Assembly: GCF_023544865.1 (NCBI RefSeq)
Contig: NZ_JAMJFX010000011.1
Span: 1-64,000, forward strand
DNA from: Phaeovulum molybdatiresistens
GTDB taxonomy: Bacteria; Pseudomonadota; Alphaproteobacteria; Rhodobacterales; Rhodobacteraceae
Length of the DNA: 64,000 nucleotides
Reading direction: 5' to 3'
The position numbers were made by a program, and so were the translations under genes. The notes beneath the pieces are model-generated. The model was given only the letters and a program-made list of their open reading frames with translations. It did not search any database and was not told the origin of the DNA. How positions within the stretch are numbered: position 1 is the first letter of the stretch; each line of letters starts with the position of its first letter. Below, in pieces: positions 37,493 through 46,516 of the stretch.

Positions 37493-38228
37493 CCCCGGCG
37501 TGGATCAGCCGGATCGACAGCACCACCAGCACCACATCCAGCGCCAGCCGAAAGCGCCGGTCGTCGATCCGGTTCAGCAACAGCTTGCCCGCCATCGTGC
37601 CCGCCAGCCCCGCCAGGATCATCACCGCGATGAAGGGCAGCCAATGCACGAAGGCAAAGCCCAAAAGCCCGAATACCACCGTCTTCAGCCCGTGTTGCAC
37701 CGTCATCAGCGCGGCATGGGTGGCCACATGGGAATGGCGCGGCAGGTTCTGCGCCTTGGTGAAGGTGGCCACGAACAGCCCCGTCGCGCCAAAGAACATC
37801 GTCAGAAAGGTTGACACCGCCCCCACCAGAATGGGCCAGTCGCGCACCCCGCGCGGCGGGCGACCCAGCACCGACCAGATCACAAAGCCGCCGATGCCGA
37901 TCTGCACCCAGGCAGGCGGCAGGTTCACCACCACCATCCCCCCGCTGACCGCGCCCAGCACCGACCCCAGCGTGAAGGCGGGCAGCGCGGGCCAGAAGAT
38001 ATGGCCAAAGGTCAGCGCCGCCCGGCCCAGATTGGACCCGATCTGGATCACCCCATGCGTGGGGATCAGCGCGGCGGGCGGGACCAGCGTGGCCATCACC
38101 GCCAGCATCACCCCGCCGCCGCCAATGCCGAACGCCACCGTGATGAATGAGGCGACGAAACTGGTCGCCGCCAGGATCAGGAACACCAGATCGCCCATGC
38201 CTTCGGGCAGGAAGATCGACGGAATCAT
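37470..38228 (-). CDS. TSUP/TauE-SafE family sulfite or organic-anion permease
   Basis: Inner-membrane protein of 252 residues with about eight helices, of the TSUP family (FVASFITVAFGIGGGGVMLAVMATLVPPAALIPTHGVIQIGSNLGRAALTFGHI is the first repeat). Members are thought to carry sulfite, sulfoacetate or other organosulfur and organic anions. The C-terminal repeat GLAGTMAGKLLLNRIDDRRFRLALDVVLVVLSIRLI completes the fold. ATG 38228 follows AAGG; an in-frame ATG at 38198 is also possible. Convergent with pcaB (23-base overlap) and divergent from a LysR gene, which may control it. Confidence 0.85.
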   Translation of the reverse strand: MIPSIFLPEGMGDLVFLILAATSFVASFITVAFGIGGGGVMLAVMATLVPPAALIPTHGVIQIGSNLGRAALTFGHIFWPALPAFTLGSVLGAVSGGMVVVNLPPAWVQIGIGGFVIWSVLGRPPRGVRDWPILVGAVSTFLTMFFGATGLFVATFTKAQNLPRHSHVATHAALMTVQHGLKTVVFGLLGFAFVHWLPFIAVMILAGLAGTMAGKLLLNRIDDRRFRLALDVVLVVLSIRLIHAGVSDLMAG

Positions 38229-38287
38229 GCCCTTGCCCCCGGCGCCCGCGCCGCTAGGCTGGCGCCACCCCGGACGGAGCCCGCCCC

Positions 38288-39229
38288 ATGCGCGTCGATT
38301 ACCTTGGTCTTGAGGCCTTCGTGGCCATTGCCGATTACGGATCGTTCCAGCGCGCCGCCGAGGCGCTTCATCTTAGCCAGGCGGCGCTGTCGCATCGGCT
38401 GCGCAAGATCGAGGAAGATCTGGGCGCGGCCCTGCTGATCCGGTCCAGCCGCGAGGTGTCCTTGACCGCCGTGGGCCAGGGCCTGCTGCCCGAGGCCCGG
38501 GCGCTGCTGAAATCGCTGCAGGATGCCTATGAATCGGTGCGCACGGGCGCGCAGCGCAAGGCCAAGCGGCTGGCCTTTGCCTGCCTGCCCTCGATCGCCA
38601 ATTCGGTGCTGCCCACGATCATGCAGCGCATGTCCGAACGCCGCCCCGCCATTGCCTTTGAACTGCTGGATATCCCCGTCGCCCGCATCGCCGAGGCGGT
38701 GCGCAGCGGCAATGCCGAATTCGGCCTGACGATCGTGTCGGTGGAACTGTCCGACCTGCGCCTGCGCCCGCTTGTCGAAGAGGATTACCGCCTGTTCGTG
38801 CATCACGATCACCCGCTGGCCGCGCGCAGCCATGTCACGCTGGAGGATCTGGTGGGTGTGAAACTGGCGCGGATTTCGTCGCAATCCAAGAACCGCCAGT
38901 TGCTGGATGTGGCCTTCGGTGAATTGCGCGATCAGATCCGCTGGCACTTTGAGGTGCAAAACGCCACCATGGCGATGCGCCTGGCCGCCCAGCAGGCGGC
39001 GATGACCATCCTGCCCGAAAGCGCGATCGCGATGGCGCCGGCGGCGCTGGTGTCGGTGCCGTTCCGGGGCGTGCGGCTGCAACGCACGCTGGGCATCGTG
39101 TCGCGCCGCGGTGTGCCGCTGTCGGACAATGCCGCCGAACTTCTGGGGCTGATCGAGTCCGAGATGATCCGGAATTTCCGCGCCCATGTCACGACAAGCC
39201 AGGACCGCCAGACCAGGCCGCGGGGTTGA
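38288..39229 (+). CDS. LysR family transcriptional regulator
   Basis: Regulator of 313 residues. wHTH at about 3-62 (LGLEAFVAIADYGSFQRAAEALHLSQAALSHRLRKIEEDLGAALLIRSSREVSLTAVG), followed by a two-lobed effector domain (from about 90) starting KRLAFACLPSIANSVLPTIMQRM. Divergent from the TSUP gene and convergent, with a 41-base overlap, to the D-2-hydroxyacid dehydrogenase that ends the tricarboxylate arm. It may regulate either; the sequence does not decide. The effector is not known. Confidence 0.87.
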   Translation: MRVDYLGLEAFVAIADYGSFQRAAEALHLSQAALSHRLRKIEEDLGAALLIRSSREVSLTAVGQGLLPEARALLKSLQDAYESVRTGAQRKAKRLAFACLPSIANSVLPTIMQRMSERRPAIAFELLDIPVARIAEAVRSGNAEFGLTIVSVELSDLRLRPLVEEDYRLFVHHDHPLAARSHVTLEDLVGVKLARISSQSKNRQLLDVAFGELRDQIRWHFEVQNATMAMRLAAQQAAMTILPESAIAMAPAALVSVPFRGVRLQRTLGIVSRRGVPLSDNAAELLGLIESEMIRNFRAHVTTSQDRQTRPRG

Positions 39230-40184
39230 TCATGTCGGTGGGCGCGCCCGCGGCCCAGGCATTCACGATGGCAAAGATTTCGGTGAACTGGCGGTCCAGC
39301 TCTTCTTGCGTGACAAAACCCACATGCGGGGTGGGGATCACATGGGGATGGCCCAGCAGCGGATCGGCGGCATCCAGCACCGGCTCGCCGGGGAAGACAT
39401 CCAGCGCGGCGCGCCCGATCCGCCCGGCATTCAGCGCGGCCAGGATTGCGCCCGGTTCAACCAGCCCCGCGCGGGATGTGTTCACCAGCACCGATCCGTG
39501 GCGCATCCCCATCAGATCGGCGGCGGTGATTTCGCCCCTGGTCGCGGGCATCAGGCGCTTGTGGATCGTCACCACGTCGGATGTGGCAAAGAATTCCGCG
39601 CGGCTTTCGGGCACGGTGACGCCATCGGCGCGGGCACGTTCGCGGCCCGTGTCCGACGCCCACACCTGCACCGGCATCCCGAAGGCGCGGGCGTAACCCG
39701 CCACCGCCCGCGCGATCCCGCCATAGCCATAAAGCCCCAGCACCTTGCCCGCGATGTTGCGCCCCAGCGGCGCGGCGCCCTGCCATTGGCCGGCGCGGGC
39801 CGAGGCGATCTGTTCGGGCAGATAGCGCAGCGCCGCGATGATCAGGCCAAAGGTCAGTTCCGCGGTCGATGTGGACGGCCCGTCCTTTGTCACCCGCGAA
39901 CAGAACAGGATGCCCGCCCGGGTCAGCGCCTCGGCATCGACATGGCTGTGCTGGCCGCGCATCGCGATCAGGCGGGGGCCCTTCAGCCGCGCGGCAAGGC
40001 CCGCGGTGATCGGGCTGCGGTCGCGAAACAGCACCACCGCATCGGCGGGGGCAAGGCGGCGGGCCAACGCGTCCTCATCCGTCACGCGGTCGGTCCAGAC
40101 GGTGACCTCATGCCCGGCAAGGGCGGCAAAGCATGGCAGGCCGCGCACCACGTCATACCAATCGTCAAGAATGTGAACCTTCAC
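39189..40184 (-). CDS. D-2-hydroxyacid dehydrogenase (NAD-dependent)
   Basis: Enzyme of 331 residues of the 2-hydroxyacid dehydrogenase family, interconverting a D-2-hydroxy acid and a 2-oxo acid. The Rossmann nucleotide site is GKVLGLYGYGGIARAVAGYARAFGM near residue 147. The catalytic residues appear as R in NTSRAGLVEP, E in DVFPGEPV and H in IPTPHVGFVTQEE. SLAELTFGLIIAALR-like helix (SSTAELTFGLIIAALRYLPEQ) is present. It is the last gene of the minus-strand tricarboxylate arm and overlaps the thiamine diphosphate enzyme gene by four bases, so the two probably act on the same branched or keto acid. The actual substrate is unknown. Confidence 0.87.
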   Translation of the reverse strand: MKVHILDDWYDVVRGLPCFAALAGHEVTVWTDRVTDEDALARRLAPADAVVLFRDRSPITAGLAARLKGPRLIAMRGQHSHVDAEALTRAGILFCSRVTKDGPSTSTAELTFGLIIAALRYLPEQIASARAGQWQGAAPLGRNIAGKVLGLYGYGGIARAVAGYARAFGMPVQVWASDTGRERARADGVTVPESRAEFFATSDVVTIHKRLMPATRGEITAADLMGMRHGSVLVNTSRAGLVEPGAILAALNAGRIGRAALDVFPGEPVLDAADPLLGHPHVIPTPHVGFVTQEELDRQFTEIFAIVNAWAAGAPTDMINPAAWSGGPGLS

Positions 40185-41866
40185 AGCAAACCCTCTGTAT
40201 CGACGGGGTGTTCGGTGCCGGCATGCCCCCCCGGATGGGCGCGCCGGATGACGGGTGACACGATACGGTCGGACACCGCGAAATCCCAGATCGCGGCGCC
40301 GCCCGTGCGGGCGAAATCTGCCACCCGGGCGGGCAGGCTGTCCAGATCCGTGATCCGGTCCCCGGCGATGCCAAAGCCGCGCGCGATCGCGGCCAGATCG
40401 CTGCGGCCAAAGACGGCGCCGTCATCGGGCAGGCCTTCATCGCGCAGCTTGTGGATCTCGGACCCGTAGGCGCCATCGTTCAGCACGCAGATCAGGATGT
40501 TCAGCCCGTGGCGGCGGATGGTTTCCAGTTCCTGCAGATGCATCAGGATCGACCCGTCCCCGTCGCACAGCACCACCGTATCGCCGGGCCGCGCGGCGGC
40601 GACGCCCATGGCATAGGAAATCCCGTTCCCGATCGCGCCGAATTCGCGGATCGTCAGGAACTGTGACAGCGGCCGGTTCATATGGGCGAAGAAGAACGAA
40701 CAATGGCCGGATGAATTGACCATCTGCCAATCCTGCGGCAGGGCCGCATCCAGCGCCGCGACCACATCGCGCGGGTCCAGCAGGCCCGGCTCGGGCGGAA
40801 AGCTGGCGGTGTCGGGGGCTGCGGTGGCGATGGCATGGGCCAGCCGGTCATTGCGCCAGCCGGGGCGCGGATGGGGCAGGGCGGTGGCCAGCGCCTCGGC
40901 CACCAGGCGGGCATCGCCGCGCAGATGATCGCTGGCCGCGACCATCCCCTGGCTGATGGCGCGCGGATCGGTGTCGATCTGGATGATCCGGGCGGCGGGG
41001 AACAGCTTGCCCCGGTCAAGGTTGTGCTGCGTCAGCTGGCAGCCGAAGGCCAGCACCAGATCGGCCTTGGCAAACAGCGCGCGCGCCAGCGGCGTGGAAA
41101 AGCCCCCCGCGATGCCCAGCGAAAAGGCATCGCCGTGAAACAGCCCCCGCGCGGGCAGGGTGGTGGCCAGCAGCGCGCCCAGCCGTTCGCCCAGGGCCCG
41201 GCAGGCCGCGCCCGCACCCGCAGCGGCGGCGCCAAGGCCGCCCATGATGACCACGCGTTCGGCCCGCGCGATCTCGGCGGCCAGACGCGCCAGATCGTCG
41301 GGATTGGGCGGCATCGGCGCCGGTTTCGGCAGGATGCTGGCCGAGGGCGCGGGCATCGGCGGCGCGGCCTCCAGCACCCGCGCCTGAAGGTCGAAGGGCA
41401 CACCGATCACCACCGGGCAACGATCCTGCTGCGCCTCGACAAAGGCGTCGCGGATGTCCTGGGCCATGCGGGGGATGTGGTGCAGCGGGCGATAGCGCGC
41501 GCCGGTCGCGGTGACAAAGGGCGCCTGGTCGATGGCCTGGTTATACCAGGCGCTGGCCAGGGGCGCCTCGCCGGCGAAGATCACCATCGGAATGCGCGCG
41601 CGCACCGCAGCTGGCAGCGCGGTCAGCACCTGCGTTAGCCCCGGCCCGCAGGTGACCGTGGCGATGCCCACCTTGCCCGATTTGCGCGCATAGGCGGTGG
41701 CGGCGGCCACCGCGCAATGTTCGTGGCGCACATGGATCATGCGCACCCCGCGCATGGCCAGCGCCGTGGCCCAGTTCATATTGGCATCGCCCAGCAGGGC
41801 AAAGCAGGTATCGACCCCCTCGGCGGTGAAACAATCGGCAAGGGTTTCATAGACATGCAGCGCCAT
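40181..41866 (-). CDS. thiamine diphosphate-dependent enzyme (acetolactate synthase/benzoylformate decarboxylase-like)
   Basis: ThDP enzyme of 561 residues with the three standard domains. The N-terminal pyrimidine domain has the catalytic glutamate E49 in VRHEHCAVAAATAYAR; the middle domain spans about 190-330; the C-terminal PP domain has the ThDP-metal motif GDGSILMHLQELETIRRHGLNILICVLNDG. The family covers decarboxylases and ligases of 2-oxo acids, so either carboligation or decarboxylation is possible. It overlaps the dehydrogenase gene and follows the PrpF gene in one transcript, suggesting it works on a 2-oxo acid formed from an imported tricarboxylate. Confidence 0.87.
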   Translation of the reverse strand: MALHVYETLADCFTAEGVDTCFALLGDANMNWATALAMRGVRMIHVRHEHCAVAAATAYARKSGKVGIATVTCGPGLTQVLTALPAAVRARIPMVIFAGEAPLASAWYNQAIDQAPFVTATGARYRPLHHIPRMAQDIRDAFVEAQQDRCPVVIGVPFDLQARVLEAAPPMPAPSASILPKPAPMPPNPDDLARLAAEIARAERVVIMGGLGAAAAGAGAACRALGERLGALLATTLPARGLFHGDAFSLGIAGGFSTPLARALFAKADLVLAFGCQLTQHNLDRGKLFPAARIIQIDTDPRAISQGMVAASDHLRGDARLVAEALATALPHPRPGWRNDRLAHAIATAAPDTASFPPEPGLLDPRDVVAALDAALPQDWQMVNSSGHCSFFFAHMNRPLSQFLTIREFGAIGNGISYAMGVAAARPGDTVVLCDGDGSILMHLQELETIRRHGLNILICVLNDGAYGSEIHKLRDEGLPDDGAVFGRSDLAAIARGFGIAGDRITDLDSLPARVADFARTGGAAIWDFAVSDRIVSPVIRRAHPGGHAGTEHPVDTEGLL

Positions 41867-41924
41867 GACGGTTCCTTTGGCTGTTCCGGGGTGGCAGGGT
41901 TGGGGCGGCAGGGTTGCGGGGGCG

Positions 41925-43025
41925 TCAGGCGGGCGGGGCCCACAGGGTTGCGGGCACCATCACCTGGCCGCGCGCCAGCAGGCGGGCGGTGCGCACCACC
42001 CCGGCGGATCGCAGGTCGATCCCGCCATCGCGGCGGTCGAAATCGACCAGCACGTCAAAGGTGCCGGCGGGATGTTCGATGCCCACGGTAACGGGGCTTG
42101 CGCAATCGGCCAGCCCCTGCGCCAGCCCGTCGGCCACCGTGCCGGGCAGCATCGCACAGGCGGCGATGCATTGCGCGCCGGTGACCGCCATCGACGGGTG
42201 GCAGGCCCAGGGCATGAAATAGCGCGCGGTGATCGCCCCGCCGTGGCGCGGGGGCGCCAGCAGCGTGATCTTGGGCGTGACCGATTTCGACACATCGCCC
42301 AGCCCCATCCGTTCCCCGGCTTGCAGGCGGATCGCCTCAACCCGCGCGAAGAATGCGCGGTTGTCATCCAGCTCGGTCTGCGTTTCATAGCCGGTTAGCC
42401 CGAAATCGGCGGCGCGGGCCAGCATGACGGGCATCGCCACATCCATGCAGGTGACCTCGACCCCGTCGATCACGTCGCGCAGATTGCCAGTTGGCAACAT
42501 CGCCCCGGTGACCGAGCCCACGGTTTCCATGAACCCAAGCGCGATCGGGGCGGCGGTGCCGGGCACGCCCGCAATCGCGAAATCACCCGCATAGCTGACC
42601 CGGCCGCCGGGGGTCTGCAAGCGCGCCTCGACCACGGCGCCGGTGTTGAGGGCATGGATGCGCACGCGGGTTTCGCCGTCCTGCGCGGGCACAAGGCCCA
42701 TTTCGATCGCCGCGGGCCCCACCCCCACCAGGATGTTGCCGCAGGTGGGGCGGTAATCGACCTCGGGCTTGTCCACCGCGACCTGGGCAAAGAAATAATC
42801 CACATCGCAATCGGCGCGGGTCGATGGCGATAGCATCGCCACCTTGGTCGTCACCGCATTGCCGCCGCCGATACCGTCGATGTTCAGCGGATGGCCCGCG
42901 CCGATCGCGGCGATCAGCACCTGTGACAGGGCTTCCTGATCGGCGGGCAGATCGTCGCGCCGGAAATAGGGCCCGCGTGACGTGCCGCCGCGCAGGAACA
43001 GGTAGGGAATTGCCGTTTGCGTCAT
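41925..43025 (-). CDS. PrpF-family isomerase, 4-oxalomesaconate tautomerase-like
   Basis: Enzyme of 366 residues of the PrpF superfamily, with the diaminopimelate-epimerase-like fold. The catalytic lysine K61 (TTKVAMLSP) and cysteine C95 (PTCGNILVGVG) are both present, as is the start PYLFLRGGTSRGPYF. PrpF members isomerise 2-methylaconitate or tautomerise 4-oxalomesaconate. It is distinct from the second copy at 47917 (RGGTSRG rather than RGGTSKA, GAGHPLNIDGIGGGNAVTTKV rather than the [13 protein letters not shown] form), so the two probably act on different but related tricarboxylates. It starts nine bases after the permease gene. Confidence 0.85.
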   Translation of the reverse strand: MTQTAIPYLFLRGGTSRGPYFRRDDLPADQEALSQVLIAAIGAGHPLNIDGIGGGNAVTTKVAMLSPSTRADCDVDYFFAQVAVDKPEVDYRPTCGNILVGVGPAAIEMGLVPAQDGETRVRIHALNTGAVVEARLQTPGGRVSYAGDFAIAGVPGTAAPIALGFMETVGSVTGAMLPTGNLRDVIDGVEVTCMDVAMPVMLARAADFGLTGYETQTELDDNRAFFARVEAIRLQAGERMGLGDVSKSVTPKITLLAPPRHGGAITARYFMPWACHPSMAVTGAQCIAACAMLPGTVADGLAQGLADCASPVTVGIEHPAGTFDVLVDFDRRDGGIDLRSAGVVRTARLLARGQVMVPATLWAPPA

Positions 43026-43034
43026 GGATATGCC

Positions 43035-45047
43035 CTATGTCAGTGGCCAGGGAAGCTCGATCAGGGTTTGCAGATAGCCGGGCGGCAGATCGCGCCCCAG
43101 CACCGCGGCCAGCCCCGAGATGAAGCCCAGCCCAAGGCCCGAGGCCAGGATCGTCCGGCCCCAGCCAAAGCGGCCGCGCAGGCGGAAGAAGGCCAGCAGG
43201 AAGATCGTCAGCGCCAGGAACAGGCCAAGCGCGAAGGTCATCACCACCAGCGCCACGAACCAGCCCAGCGTCGACCACAGGCCGTGGGGGGCCTGCCCCT
43301 CGGGGCCGCATTCCAGGTCGATGAACACATCGTCACCGGCAGGTTTGCGCAGCATCCGCGCCACCAGGATCAGCCCGCCCGCCAGCGTGACCAGCCCGAT
43401 GGTCAGCGGGAAGATCTTGTCCTGCACCCGGCCCACGCCCCAGGCATCAAGGCAGGACACCGCCAGATAGGCCACGACGACGCCCAGGAAAATCGCCGGG
43501 GCGGTCTTGGTGCCGGTGGGGGCGTCGATGTTTTCGCGGATATGCTTGGCCGCGCGGATGCCCACGACGACCGACACCACGGTCAGCACCAAAAGCCCCA
43601 CGGTGATCGGCGACAGCAGGTAATCCCAGCCCGCTTCAAAGGACCGGCGGAACCGGGCGCCGGCGATCTGATAGGCCTGATTGACGAAAATCTCGGTCTG
43701 GGTGGACAGCACAAAGCCGATCAGGAAGGCCGGGCGCGAGAAATCGAACCGGCGCAGCAAGACGCCCAGAATGCCGATGCCCACCAGCGCGGCCAGATCC
43801 AGCGCGGACTGGCGCGACTGAAAGGCGGCGAAGGCGATGATCATGAACAGATAGGGCGCGATGACGGTGAACCGGATCGTGGTCATCCGCGCGATGTATT
43901 TTGACAAGATGATGCACAGCCCCGCGCCAAAGACATTGGCCAGCGCCAGCGACCACACGATCGTATAGGTCACGTCCAGATTGTTGCGCACCATCTGCGG
44001 GCCGGGCGTCATGTTCAACAGCGCCAGACCGCCAAGGAAGATCGCCATCGACCCCGATCCGGGGATGCCGAAGATCAGCGTGGGCACCAGCCCGCCGCCC
44101 TCTTTGGCGTTGTTGGAACTTTCGGGCGCGATCACGCCGCGGATGTCGCCCTGGCCGAACTGTGACCGGTCCTTGGCGGTCTGCACCGCAGAGCCATAGG
44201 CCAGCCAGTCCACCACCGATCCGCCAAGGCCCGGGATCACGCCCACAAGCACCCCGATCGTGGCGCAGCGCATCGACAGCCATTTATGCGTCCACCAGTC
44301 GCGCACCCCCTGGACCCAGCCATCGCCCAGATTGCCGCCTTCGGAAATTGCCCGGTCCTGGCGCAGAAGTGACACGATTTCGGGGATCGCATAGATGCCA
44401 AGGCCCACGATCACCAGCTGAAAGCCATCGACCAGATAGGGCATGTCATAGGTGGACATGCGCAGGCTGCCGCCCGCGGGCGCGGCGCCGATGGTGCCCA
44501 CCATCACGCCAAGGCCCGCCGCGACCACCCCTTTCAGGGGCACCCGCCCGGCCAGGATCGCCACCATCGACAGGCCCAGGATCGTGATCATCAACATCTC
44601 GGGCAGGCCGAAGGCCAGGATCAGCGGGCGCGCGATCAGGATGAAGAAGGTCAGCACGACCGCCCCGAACAGCCCCCCCGCCAGCGATGAGGCAAAGGCC
44701 GCCGACAGCGCGCGCGCGGCATGGCCCTGTTTCGACAGCGGAAAGCCGTCCAGCACCGTGGCCTGGCTGGCCGATGATCCGGGAATGCCCATCAGCACAG
44801 AGGAAAACGTGTCCGATGTGGGGATCACCGCGATCAGCCCGATCATCAGCGCCAGCCCCGAAACGGGTTCCATGCCGTAAAGGAACGGCAGCAGCAGCGC
44901 CAACCCCGCGATCCCACCCAGCCCCGGCAGAACGCCGATCGACAGGCCAAGCAGCACGCCGCCGATCAGATACAAAAGCTGCATCGGCTGGAATATCATG
45001 ACAAACGCCTGGCCGAGGCTCGGCAAGGCTTGGGCAAGGGTGTCCAC
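43035..45047 (-). CDS. tripartite tricarboxylate transporter permease, TctA-TctB fusion
   Basis: Inner-membrane protein of 670 residues, against about 500 for TctA alone. Residues 1-500 are TctA (GVLLGLSIGVLPGLGGIAGLALLLPF, IPGSSASQATVLDGFPLSKQGHAARALSAAF and GLVPTLIFGIPGSGSMAIFLGGL). The C-terminal region from about 515 has four further helices (TAPAIFLGVVVAYLAVSCLDAWGVGRVQDKIFPLTIGLVTLAGGLILVARML, then LGWFVALVVMTFALGLFLALTIFLLAFFRLRGRFGWGRTILASGLGLG) and looks like TctB. With the neighbouring binding protein this gives all three parts in two genes. The substrate is likely a tricarboxylate. Confidence 0.88.
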   Translation of the reverse strand: MDTLAQALPSLGQAFVMIFQPMQLLYLIGGVLLGLSIGVLPGLGGIAGLALLLPFLYGMEPVSGLALMIGLIAVIPTSDTFSSVLMGIPGSSASQATVLDGFPLSKQGHAARALSAAFASSLAGGLFGAVVLTFFILIARPLILAFGLPEMLMITILGLSMVAILAGRVPLKGVVAAGLGVMVGTIGAAPAGGSLRMSTYDMPYLVDGFQLVIVGLGIYAIPEIVSLLRQDRAISEGGNLGDGWVQGVRDWWTHKWLSMRCATIGVLVGVIPGLGGSVVDWLAYGSAVQTAKDRSQFGQGDIRGVIAPESSNNAKEGGGLVPTLIFGIPGSGSMAIFLGGLALLNMTPGPQMVRNNLDVTYTIVWSLALANVFGAGLCIILSKYIARMTTIRFTVIAPYLFMIIAFAAFQSRQSALDLAALVGIGILGVLLRRFDFSRPAFLIGFVLSTQTEIFVNQAYQIAGARFRRSFEAGWDYLLSPITVGLLVLTVVSVVVGIRAAKHIRENIDAPTGTKTAPAIFLGVVVAYLAVSCLDAWGVGRVQDKIFPLTIGLVTLAGGLILVARMLRKPAGDDVFIDLECGPEGQAPHGLWSTLGWFVALVVMTFALGLFLALTIFLLAFFRLRGRFGWGRTILASGLGLGFISGLAAVLGRDLPPGYLQTLIELPWPLT

Positions 45048-45080
45048 GGGCGGTCTCCGCTGGCTAGGATGGAACCGGAC

Positions 45081-45105
45081 CCCCGCCCGGGAACCCGGGC
45101 AGGGG
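45081..45105 (-). terminator. hairpin between tctC-like gene and TctA-TctB gene
   Basis: CCCC-G-CCCGGG and CCCGGG-C-A-GGGG arms (45081-45091 and 45094-45105) form an almost perfect stem with a very short loop, in the 76-base gap after the binding-protein gene on the minus strand. No T tract. Likely stability element or partial terminator. Confidence 0.5.
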
Positions 45106-45123
45106 CGTCGCGTCAGGGACGGG

Positions 45124-46203
45124 TCAGTCCATCGTGATGCCGTAGTCCTCTTTCAGCCAGTCCAGCACATATTGCTTGGCCTCGGGGGTGATCGCGGTGG
45201 CCTGACGGGTCGCCTCGACGGCGGCGGCGCCGATCAGCTGGGGATAGACGCCCAGCACCTCGCCCGCCTCATCCATGAAACCGTCTGCCGTGGTGATCGC
45301 GCGCAGCGCCTCGGTGTAGGTATCGACCATCTCTTGCGAGGCCGAGGCCGGCAGGAAGATCGTCTTCTGGTTGGCGAAACCGGCGACGAAGAAGGCCTTG
45401 TAGGCATCCCAGGCGGTGCCTTCGGTTTCACAGACGGCGGTCGCCTCGCAGACTTCCTTGAAGCTGGGCAGGTCGGGGAAGGTCGGGTCGCGGACGATAT
45501 TGCCCGCCTCATCCAGCGCCCCCCAGGTAAAGATCGGCACCGCCTGCCCGCCATCGACCAGCGGCTGAACGTTGGCGATATAGGCCGATGAGGTCTGATA
45601 ATCGATATTCGCCTCGCCGCGTTCGAACATCAGACGCCCGCCGCCGCGCCCATCGACGCCAAAGACCGGATCGACCTGCAGGCCCAGCATCTTGAACGCC
45701 AGAAGCGGCACAAGGTCCAGCGTGGTGGCACCCTGGCTGCCATACAGATAGACCTCATCCTTCAGGTCATCCATGTCGCCATCGAACCGCGCGCCCAGAT
45801 CCGGGGGCAGATAGACCACCCCGCCGGTGGCCGAGGCCAGGATCGGCTTCCAGTCGGCATATTCATAGCGCACGCGCGGATCGCCCAGCAGATAGGGGAA
45901 TTTGGTCGACCCGGAATCGCCAAAGATCGTCAGGCCATCGCCCTTGTCCTGCTGGGTCTGGAACCAGTTGGCGCCCTCGGTCGACCCGGCTCCGGGGCGA
46001 TAGCGCACCACGACGGTGGGATTGCCCGGCAGGGCCTGCGACAGGCGCGGGGCGTAGAAATTGGCCCATTGCCCCGATCCGCCCGATTCCGAGAACGGAA
46101 TGGTGTATTCGACGGTCTGGCCGCCAAGGGATTGGGCCTGCACCGTTCCGGCAGCCGCGATCACGCCTGCGACGATGGTCGCGGCGATGGTTTTGTGGGT
46201 CAT
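45124..46203 (-). CDS. tripartite tricarboxylate transporter substrate-binding protein (TctC family)
   Basis: Periplasmic receptor of 359 residues, slightly longer than the usual 320-330. The signal peptide MTHKTIAATIVAGVIAAAGTVQAQ ends near residue 24. The mature part starts GGQTVEYTIPFSESGGSGQWANFYAPRLSQALPGNPTVVVRYRPGAGSTEGANWFQTQ, a divergent version of the TctC GGGxD motif. It lacks the usual WLAVPAGTP-type start, so the ligand may be atypical. AGGATC precedes the start. First gene of the arm 45-39 kb, divergent from the galB-type gene across 313 bases. Confidence 0.85.
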   Translation of the reverse strand: MTHKTIAATIVAGVIAAAGTVQAQSLGGQTVEYTIPFSESGGSGQWANFYAPRLSQALPGNPTVVVRYRPGAGSTEGANWFQTQQDKGDGLTIFGDSGSTKFPYLLGDPRVRYEYADWKPILASATGGVVYLPPDLGARFDGDMDDLKDEVYLYGSQGATTLDLVPLLAFKMLGLQVDPVFGVDGRGGGRLMFERGEANIDYQTSSAYIANVQPLVDGGQAVPIFTWGALDEAGNIVRDPTFPDLPSFKEVCEATAVCETEGTAWDAYKAFFVAGFANQKTIFLPASASQEMVDTYTEALRAITTADGFMDEAGEVLGVYPQLIGAAAVEATRQATAITPEAKQYVLDWLKEDYGITMD

Positions 46204-46516
46204 GCTTGATCCTCCCTATCAAGTCCCGTGTTGCCTGGGCTTCGGCCCCGGGGCCGGCTTGTGTTTCAGGCTGTTCCAAGACTTGTCAGCGGGTAGGGCA
46301 CAAATCAAACGCATTTATAGAAACGTTAGTTGCAAAATATTCATGGATCACCCCGCGCCCCGCCGACAGGCCCGGAACCGGGGAAAATGCGGCATCTGCA
46401 CCGCCCCGGCCTGCTGGCAATAGCCTGCGCTTATCCGCGCTGACGCGGTTCGGATTTGATCTGGCCCCGCCGGGGTGGCTTTGCTGGGGGTGATGAACAT
46501 TGAAAGGACCCCCGCC
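46204..46516. promoter_or_regulatory. divergent promoter region between tctC-like gene and galB
   Basis: The 313-base gap is GC-rich except for an AT-rich stretch at 46300-46345. That stretch holds the spaced palindrome AACG-N12-CGTT (46309-46328) followed by TTGCAAAATATTCATGG, the likely place for both promoters and an operator. No ORF with a ribosome site is seen; a 27-codon frame starting at 46342 has none. The LysR gene at 38288 is a possible regulator, but it is 8 kb away. Confidence 0.45.

Noticed and set aside
46342..46423. small plus-strand frame (27 codons) in the tctC-galB gap
   Set aside because: No ribosome site, atypical composition and a position on top of the likely promoter.
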